A stretch of 33,566 nt of DNA from an uncultured Elusimicrobiales bacterium (GTDB taxonomy: Bacteria > Elusimicrobiota > Elusimicrobia > Elusimicrobiales > Elusimicrobiaceae): positions 1-33,566 of the forward strand of contig CALUUY010000011.1 in NCBI GenBank assembly GCA_944324095.1. The letters are read 5' to 3'. Shown piece by piece: positions 29,039 to 33,566 of this stretch. The notes under the pieces are model-generated. The model was given only the letters and a program-made list of their open reading frames with translations. It made no database searches and was not told the DNA's origin. Numbering within the stretch: the first letter of the stretch is position 1; every line of letters begins with the position of its first letter. The translations under genes were made by a program, and so were the position numbers.

Positions 29039-30337
29039 ATGAAAACTTTTGCAAAACTCTTTTTGCTGGCGGTATGTGCCGCCGGAACTTTTACCGCCGC
29101 TTACGGGCGGACTAATGCTGATGTTTACATTGGCATTACTTCTTACGGCAGCCAAAAAGTGCCGGGGTTTGGTATTCCGGCCTTTGAAGCATCTGGCACG
29201 CAAGCCACACGCGCCGCCCAAGAAGTACAAGATGTACTGCGCGCCGATTTGATGTATATGCGTTATTTTGACGTGCAGGAAAACGGCCCTGCGTTTGATA
29301 AGAAAAACATCAATGAAAGCGTCAGTGCCTGGGGTAAACAGGGGGCTGCGTATGTGCTTTCCGGCAGTGTGTCTTATGACGCGCCTAACTACATTATCCG
29401 CCTGTATGTATATGACGTAAGCACCCGCACGGCTGTATTTGCCAAGGCGTATAAAGGGACGGAGTCCAGCCTGCGGCGTTTGGCGCACGTGGCGGCCGAC
29501 CAAATAGTGGCGGCCTTAATTGGTAAAAAAGGCATTGCCGACACCAAAATAGCCTTTGCTAACGACGCTACCAAGCACAAAGAAATTTATGTTGTGGATT
29601 ATGACGGCCACAACCTGCAAAAATTAACTAATGACAAAAGCATTGCTATCTTGCCCCGCTGGTCTAAAGACGGGCGCATTTATTACACCACCTATAAGTA
29701 CAAAAACCCGGATATTTTTGCCATTGATATGCGCTTGGGTAAAATTGCCCCGGTGATCATACGCGGGGGGCTTTCGCTGATTGGGGGCGTGTCTCCGGAC
29801 GGGAAGGCCTTGGTGTTTACCAGCTCGGGCGGCAAAAACCCCAGCATTTATGTTTATAATTTGGAAACCCACAAAAAAACCCGCTTGACCAATAAAACTT
29901 CGGTGGATGGTTCTCCTTCGTATTCGCCGGACGGGAAATACATTACCTTTGTGTCTAACCGGGCCGGTAACCCACAAATTTATGTGATGAATTTGGAAAC
30001 CGGCGAAACCCGCCCCTTAACGCGCAGTTTTAACTGGTCGGACACGCCGCAATGGTCTCCCACTGGGGAATGGATTGTGTTTGCTGGGCGTGAATCTCCG
30101 TATCATCCGATGGATATTTTCTTAGTGGATTTAACGGGTACGCAAATCCGCCGTTTAACGACGGACGCCGGCACCAACGAAGACCCCACTTGGTCTCCGG
30201 ACGGGCGCTTTATAGCCTTTACCACTACGCGTAACGGCGGCAAACGCCAGCTGTATGTAATGGATGCTGACGGGAGCGCCCCGCACTTGATAGCGGATTT
30301 AAAGGGTAACTCTTATACCCCACACTGGAGCTTTTAA
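29039..30337 (+). CDS. tolB: Tol-Pal system protein TolB
   Basis: 432 residues. Signal peptide ending near FTAAYG, an N-terminal alpha/beta domain (~25-160, VYIGITSYGSQKVPGFGIPA, AYVLSGSVSYD), then a TolB-type beta-propeller. Blades are marked by repeated W/Y-SPDG motifs: LPRWSKDGRIYY, GVSPDGKALVFTS, SPSYSPDGKYITFVSN, TPQWSPTGEWIVFAG and DPTWSPDGRFIAFTT. It is a periplasmic protein that binds Pal and transmits Tol energy. It is seven bases after cpoB with no Shine-Dalgarno, so translation is probably coupled. tolQ, tolR and tolA are not in this window; the local order pal-cpoB-tolB is the reverse of the usual tolB-pal-cpoB. Confidence 0.95.
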   Translation: MKTFAKLFLLAVCAAGTFTAAYGRTNADVYIGITSYGSQKVPGFGIPAFEASGTQATRAAQEVQDVLRADLMYMRYFDVQENGPAFDKKNINESVSAWGKQGAAYVLSGSVSYDAPNYIIRLYVYDVSTRTAVFAKAYKGTESSLRRLAHVAADQIVAALIGKKGIADTKIAFANDATKHKEIYVVDYDGHNLQKLTNDKSIAILPRWSKDGRIYYTTYKYKNPDIFAIDMRLGKIAPVIIRGGLSLIGGVSPDGKALVFTSSGGKNPSIYVYNLETHKKTRLTNKTSVDGSPSYSPDGKYITFVSNRAGNPQIYVMNLETGETRPLTRSFNWSDTPQWSPTGEWIVFAGRESPYHPMDIFLVDLTGTQIRRLTTDAGTNEDPTWSPDGRFIAFTTTRNGGKRQLYVMDADGSAPHLIADLKGNSYTPHWSF

Positions 30338-30353
30338 CCGCTTGTGATTTTGT

Positions 30354-30384
30354 AAAACCCCCGGATATACCCGGGGGTTTTTTT
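30354..30384 (+). terminator. Terminator of pal-cpoB-tolB
   Basis: AAAACCCCCGG and CCGGGGGTTTT pair around a six-base loop and end in seven T. Confidence 0.92.
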
Positions 30385-30804
30385 GTTTGTCCTCTAACTT
30401 GCAATAGTATATAGCGTGTGAGGGGGAACTAAAACATTATGGTGCGGTGTGTGGGAGATGTCGCCCGTGTGGTGAATAGCAAGGTTATATAAGGGGGGAA
30501 AAATAGCAAGCAGTAGGAAAAGCATTAAAAGAAGCGGGCTGTAAGCGCAGGGGATGCCCGTATTTGGGCTAAAAAGCACTTTTAAAGGCCTTTTAGAACG
30601 TGGTTGGTGCTTGGGGTGGTGGCGTGAATAAGTAAAATGTTTGATGGGGTGTTTTGCGTGCAAGATACGAGCTATGGGTATAATAGCTGTAAAACTTGGC
30701 GGCGGTTGTTTTTATAACAATAAATATTGTAAGTAGCTTACACTGGGGGAATAGGCAAGGTAACTGGTATGAGCCGGGGGGAAAAAATTTAGCCAAGTAG
30801 GGGA
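30385..30804. other. Gene-free 420-base stretch between convergent operons
   Basis: The plus strand is strongly purine-rich, and frames on the minus strand (30394-30663, 30593-30865) are low-complexity Pro/His/Leu/Phe strings that look non-coding. I see no known RNA gene. Small palindromes occur: ACAATA-AA-TATTGT, GTAAG-TAG-CTTAC and AGCTAT...ATAGCT with TATAAT between. It may hold a decayed gene or an unannotated small RNA. Confidence 0.35.
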
Positions 30805-30834
30805 TAAAAAACCCCCGCCCTAAGAGGCGGGGGT
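30805..30834 (-). terminator. Terminator of the RDD gene
   Basis: On the minus strand ACCCCCGCC-seven-base loop-GGCGGGGGT, then six T. Confidence 0.9.
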
Positions 30835-30848
30835 AAAAACGCGATATT

Positions 30849-31697
30849 TTATTGGCAATTGGCAATGGCGTTATTCTGGCAGAAATTTTCCTCGTCTTCT
30901 ACGCAGCAAATTTCGGTTTGGCCATTAGGCTGTTTTACCGTAAAAGCGGGTGGCTGGGTGCGGGTGGCAAAAATGTCCCCATCTTGAACGTAGAAAGTAG
31001 TGCCGTAAACATCCAGCTTCTGCCCAGGTTCGAAATCCGCAGGGCTAATTGCGTTCATTTGACTTTTTAATAAGCGCAAGTTGGGCGGGGTGTCTAAAAT
31101 AGTGTCATTAGGCGTGAAAAAAAACGGAAGCAGTATAGCGGCCGCCAGCCCGATAAAAGGCAACAGTAATACAAAGATAGAACCAATCAAGCAACCGGTG
31201 TGGAAAGGTTCTTCCGGCAGCGTCTCGCCGGGCTGATAGGCCTGGTTTACCACAAAAGTGGAGGCCATTATGTCGTGCAGGCCTTGGCGGCGGCGGGTAA
31301 AGGCTGCCATTAAAAAGCCAAAGTACATAATAAAGTAAGAAACAACTTTGCCTAAGTTCCGTCCTACAGCGTGCCAAAAGCTCAGGCGTTGGCCGTTTCT
31401 GTCCACCACTTTAATACCCAGGGCCATTTTGCCCAATGTGGCTTGTTTAGAACTGCTTTCCATAAGGCCGGTGTACAAAATAAACAACACAAAAAACAAG
31501 ATGTTAGACAGAATCACAAATACAAAAAACGCCGGCATTTGCGCGGCTATTTCAGCCTCCGTTTGGGCTTGCATCATTTGCGGCATTCTGTACATAACAA
31601 ACAGCCCCGTTAGCAGCCACATTGGTACAGCCAAGACAATATTGTCTATTATAAACGCCGCTACACGGCGCCAAAAGTTAGCGTATGGATTTTGCAT
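30849..31697 (-). CDS. RDD-family membrane protein with a soluble C-terminal extension
   Basis: 282 residues. The RDD signature is seen at the start (FWRRVAAFIIDNIVLAVPMW; the Arg and Asp of the name at ~10 and ~17) and again in KMALGIKVVDRNGQRLSFWH. Helices at ~16-36, ~52-75 and ~125-140 form the RDD domain. A fourth helix, TGCLIGSIFVLLLPFIGLAA (~167-190), leads to a ~90-residue tail outside the usual family length. That tail contains LDVYGTTFYVQDGDIFATRT and ends in a Cys-rich part (TEICCVEDEENFCQ...ANCQ), perhaps disulfide-bonded in the periplasm. RDD proteins are putative transporters, some acting in sodium/proton exchange. AAGGAG precedes the ATG. Confidence 0.82.
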   Translation of the reverse strand: MQNPYANFWRRVAAFIIDNIVLAVPMWLLTGLFVMYRMPQMMQAQTEAEIAAQMPAFFVFVILSNILFFVLFILYTGLMESSSKQATLGKMALGIKVVDRNGQRLSFWHAVGRNLGKVVSYFIMYFGFLMAAFTRRRQGLHDIMASTFVVNQAYQPGETLPEEPFHTGCLIGSIFVLLLPFIGLAAAILLPFFFTPNDTILDTPPNLRLLKSQMNAISPADFEPGQKLDVYGTTFYVQDGDIFATRTQPPAFTVKQPNGQTEICCVEDEENFCQNNAIANCQ

Positions 31698-31722
31698 AGA
31701 CTCTCCTTATTGGTTTTTGTTT

Positions 31723-31728
31723 ATTATA
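31723..31728 (-). promoter_or_regulatory. Possible -10 element of the RDD gene
   Basis: TATAAT on the minus strand, 25 bases before the ATG. The -35 is weak (CAGTTA at 17 bases). Confidence 0.4.
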
Positions 31729-31731
31729 CAT

Positions 31732-31758
31732 AAAACGGCAGCGTATAACTGGCGTTTT
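31732..31758 (-). terminator. Weak terminator after tdk
   Basis: AAAACG-C-CAG and CTG-C-CGTTTT pair with one C:C mismatch, followed by ATGTATAATAAA rather than a long T-tract. Read-through into the RDD gene is likely. Confidence 0.45.
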
Positions 31759-32327
31759 TATTTTTTGGGTTTTTTATAGCATTTGCGGCAGCGGGCTTGG
31801 TAAGAGTCCGTCGTTCCCACTACAATGCGTTTAGTGTCTTTGGTAATACGTTGGGTAAAGCTGGCCGGATTGCCGCACTTGGTGCATACGGCCAGGTTTT
31901 TGGTTACGTATTCCGCCTTAGCCATTAAGGCGGCGGTTACTTCAAACGGTTCGGCCCGGTAATCGGTATCCAGGCCGGCTACGATGACGCGTTTGCCGGA
32001 TTTAGCCAGTTTTTCACACACTTCCACAATGGCTTTATCAAAAAAGTTTACTTCATCAATAGCTACCACCTGTGTGTCTTTTTGTACCAAAGGCAGTATT
32101 TCCGCTGCAGTTTTTACGCAGGAAGCAGCCACTTTGTTTTGGTTGTGGCTGGTGATGCTGTCTATGCCGTAGCGCGTGTCAATCTTAGAATTAAATAACT
32201 GCACCTTTTGTTTGGCTATCAGTGCTGTGCGTACGCGGCGGATGAGTTCTTCCGTCTTACCGGAAAACATACATCCGCAAATTACTTCTATCCACCCTTG
32301 TTTGTGGTATATTAACGGGTTTGCCAT
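31758..32327 (-). CDS. tdk: Thymidine kinase (type II, TK1-like)
   Basis: 189 residues, normal length. Walker A GCMFSGKT (18-25), the Asp-Glu metal site in VVAIDEVNFFD, the lasso segment GLDTDYRAEPFEVTAALMAK, and a zinc ribbon formed by CTKC and CRKC. It phosphorylates thymidine to dTMP for salvage in the cytoplasm. GAGGACACAAA precedes the ATG, which lies 11 bases after the stop of the LptD-like gene, so the two are co-transcribed. Confidence 0.95.
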   Translation of the reverse strand: MANPLIYHKQGWIEVICGCMFSGKTEELIRRVRTALIAKQKVQLFNSKIDTRYGIDSITSHNQNKVAASCVKTAAEILPLVQKDTQVVAIDEVNFFDKAIVEVCEKLAKSGKRVIVAGLDTDYRAEPFEVTAALMAKAEYVTKNLAVCTKCGNPASFTQRITKDTKRIVVGTTDSYQARCRKCYKKPKK

Positions 32328-32338
32328 TTTGTGTCCTC

Positions 32339-33566
32339 TTACATGTCTCTTAAATCATTGGTGCCGCGCCAGGGGTACCAGTATTCATCTTCCGGCAGGG
32401 CTTGTTTTTTACGCGGGTCTCCACCGCACAAAATATTGATGCGGAAGGCCACGGAGAAGTTATCGTTGCGGTCGCGGATGGTAAATTCGGCCCGGGCATC
32501 GTGGAAGGTATAAGAAAAGCGCAGCATTTTGTTAAATCCAATTAAGCTGCTGTCTTTTAGGCGGAAATCAATCCCTCCGTCCAAAAACCACTTGGGGTTA
32601 TTGGGGCGGATGCCCAGCGAAGTGGTGAAGGTGTATTCGTCCGAATAGGTTCGGTAACGGGAGCTGGGGTCTTCGTGGTCGGCAAAGTTATTAAGCCCAA
32701 TGCCGATGATTTGCCGTTTGTAAATAAAGTCCATCTGGGTAATAAAAGATTGGTTTTTGTCTTCCAAGTCGTACAAATCTTGCACAAAGAAACGGAATGC
32801 CCCCCCGGGGGAGTTATACCCGGCTTCCAGCAAAAGGGGTTCTATGCGGGTTTTTAGATGATCCCAGTTTATTTCTTCTACTTGGCCGGTTTTTAAATTG
32901 ATGGTAGTATCAGAAAGGTTAAAGCCGGTTTCAAACCGTACATAAGTGTCAAAGGTAGGGCGGTAATAATTGGTTAAATACAGCACGTTTTCTTCCACCC
33001 CTTTGTCTAGGGAAGAATGGTCTGTGCTGAGGGTGCCTGTAGAGAGGCGTTTGGTGTAACGGTAACCAAAGTCCGTCGTGCCCAGGAAGGTTTCCGTCTG
33101 TACGTTAAAATCCGTTCCTACGCGGCCCACCCAAGCGTCTTTATCTTGGTATTGCGGGTCGGCAAAGGTGATGGTTTGGTCGTAAAATACAGAAGGGGTG
33201 AGGGTTAATCCCCGCGCTAAACGAAAGGCGCGTTCCCCCGTCCAGCGGGCGTTGCCGCTTTGGCGGAATTCTTCTTCCATATACGAGGTATTGCTAAAGT
33301 TGGCTTCTAAGCGGTTGGCCAGCCCCAAAAAATTAACCGGGTGCAGGATGTATTTAATTTCCGGCAAGGTGCGGGTTTTGGCTATAAATTTATTTTTACT
33401 GCGGTTATAAATATCTTGCTGGTCATAGCTTACGCGCAGGGTGGAACGCCGCGTTTGGCGGGAGACGGAAAGGTTGGTTTGCTGGTCAGACATAAAAATA
33501 TAGGGGTTCCCGCGGAAGAACGAGTCGTTAAAATACGGGTCTGACACCATACGAAACTGCGTTTGC
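32339..33566 (-). CDS. LptD-like outer-membrane beta-barrel protein (C-terminal part)
   Basis: The gene enters from the right edge; 408 C-terminal residues are present. They are dominated by alternating aromatic/polar beta-strands ending in turn residues, as in a large outer-membrane barrel (LRFSYTFHDARAEFTIRDRN, FSVAFRINI). The opening SDPYFNDSFF resembles the entry of the LptD barrel, and the length fits its C-terminal part, so an LPS-assembly protein is my best guess. Another large barrel (BamA-unrelated porin or organic-solvent-tolerance protein) cannot be excluded. The C-terminus is LCGGDPRKKQALPEDEYWY, a charged extension after the last strand, so it lacks a terminal Phe/Trp signal. It is followed by tdk in the same operon. 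Confidence 0.55.
   Translation of the reverse strand, partial: QTQFRMVSDPYFNDSFFRGNPYIFMSDQQTNLSVSRQTRRSTLRVSYDQQDIYNRSKNKFIAKTRTLPEIKYILHPVNFLGLANRLEANFSNTSYMEEEFRQSGNARWTGERAFRLARGLTLTPSVFYDQTITFADPQYQDKDAWVGRVGTDFNVQTETFLGTTDFGYRYTKRLSTGTLSTDHSSLDKGVEENVLYLTNYYRPTFDTYVRFETGFNLSDTTINLKTGQVEEINWDHLKTRIEPLLLEAGYNSPGGAFRFFVQDLYDLEDKNQSFITQMDFIYKRQIIGIGLNNFADHEDPSSRYRTYSDEYTFTTSLGIRPNNPKWFLDGGIDFRLKDSSLIGFNKMLRFSYTFHDARAEFTIRDRNDNFSVAFRINILCGGDPRKKQALPEDEYWYPWRGTNDLRDM

Noticed and set aside
30385-30804. RNase P RNA, tmRNA, SRP RNA or 6S RNA in the long gap
   Set aside because: I looked for their conserved core strings (for example the tmRNA tRNA-like ends and the SRP GGAAG...AGCAG loop) and did not find them in either orientation.
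30394-30865. Two minus-strand open frames of ~90 residues in the purine-rich gap
   Set aside because: Composition is biased Pro/His/Leu/Phe from the base skew, they overlap each other, and the second runs through the RDD terminator.
1-33566. CRISPR arrays, insertion sequences, prophage or integrase genes
   Set aside because: No regularly spaced repeats, no terminal inverted repeats with a transposase, and no phage structural or integrase motifs were seen.

Overview
The window reads as a chromosomal segment of a diderm (Gram-negative-type) bacterium, most likely a gut-type member of the Elusimicrobiota. The phylum call is inference. It rests on two solitary type IV pilin-like genes with a near-identical N-terminus ([16 protein letters not shown] then [15 protein letters not shown]), combined with Pal/CpoB/TolB, an LptD-like barrel, LolCD, GatB and an Nfn-type transhydrogenase. 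Nothing looks phage-like, and there is no CRISPR array, insertion sequence or rRNA.

Layout. 1-1135: end of an electron-bifurcating transhydrogenase operon (nfnB end, nfnA). 1427-2073: first pilin cassette. 2076-5222 (-): a 1048-residue secreted protein of unknown function. 5363-6688 (-): PIN-PhoH RNase/ATPase, divergent from a GH57-DUF3536 glycosidase (6819-9188). 9341-11856 (-): lolC-lolD plus a Sel1-repeat protein. 11911-12511: second pilin cassette. 12528-14042 (-): lysS. 14128-14763: membrane-anchored ankyrin protein. 14913-17419 (-): three secreted proteins, two of them tandem paralogues that may have an ADP-ribosyltransferase-like fold. 17586-20863: four tRNAs (Met/Ile CAT, Gln, Pro, fMet) around a C39-like protease and a peptide-binding lipoprotein. 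21391-26186: three glycosyltransferases and a MurJ/Wzx-like flippase. 26221-27669: gatB. 27801-30337: pal-cpoB-tolB. 30849-33566 (-): LptD-like barrel, thymidine kinase, RDD membrane protein.

How they fit together. Much of the window serves the envelope: lipoprotein export (LolCD), outer-membrane tethering (Pal/CpoB/TolB), LPS assembly (LptD-like), glycan building and flipping, pilins, and secreted proteins of unknown role. GatB implies indirect Gln- or Asn-tRNA synthesis, and a tRNA-Gln gene lies nearby. The peptide-binding lipoprotein with its C39-like neighbour suggests peptide use.

The most unusual signals are not ordinary genes. (1) The two pilin genes share an ~80 bp upstream block ending in a long hairpin next to the ribosome binding site; two base pairs have changed in a compensatory way. 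(2) Several start codons sit 6-7 nt after a -10 hexamer with no Shine-Dalgarno, as expected for leaderless mRNAs. (3) The probable initiator tRNA has C33 in place of the near-universal U33. (4) Secreted-protein genes share upstream elements.
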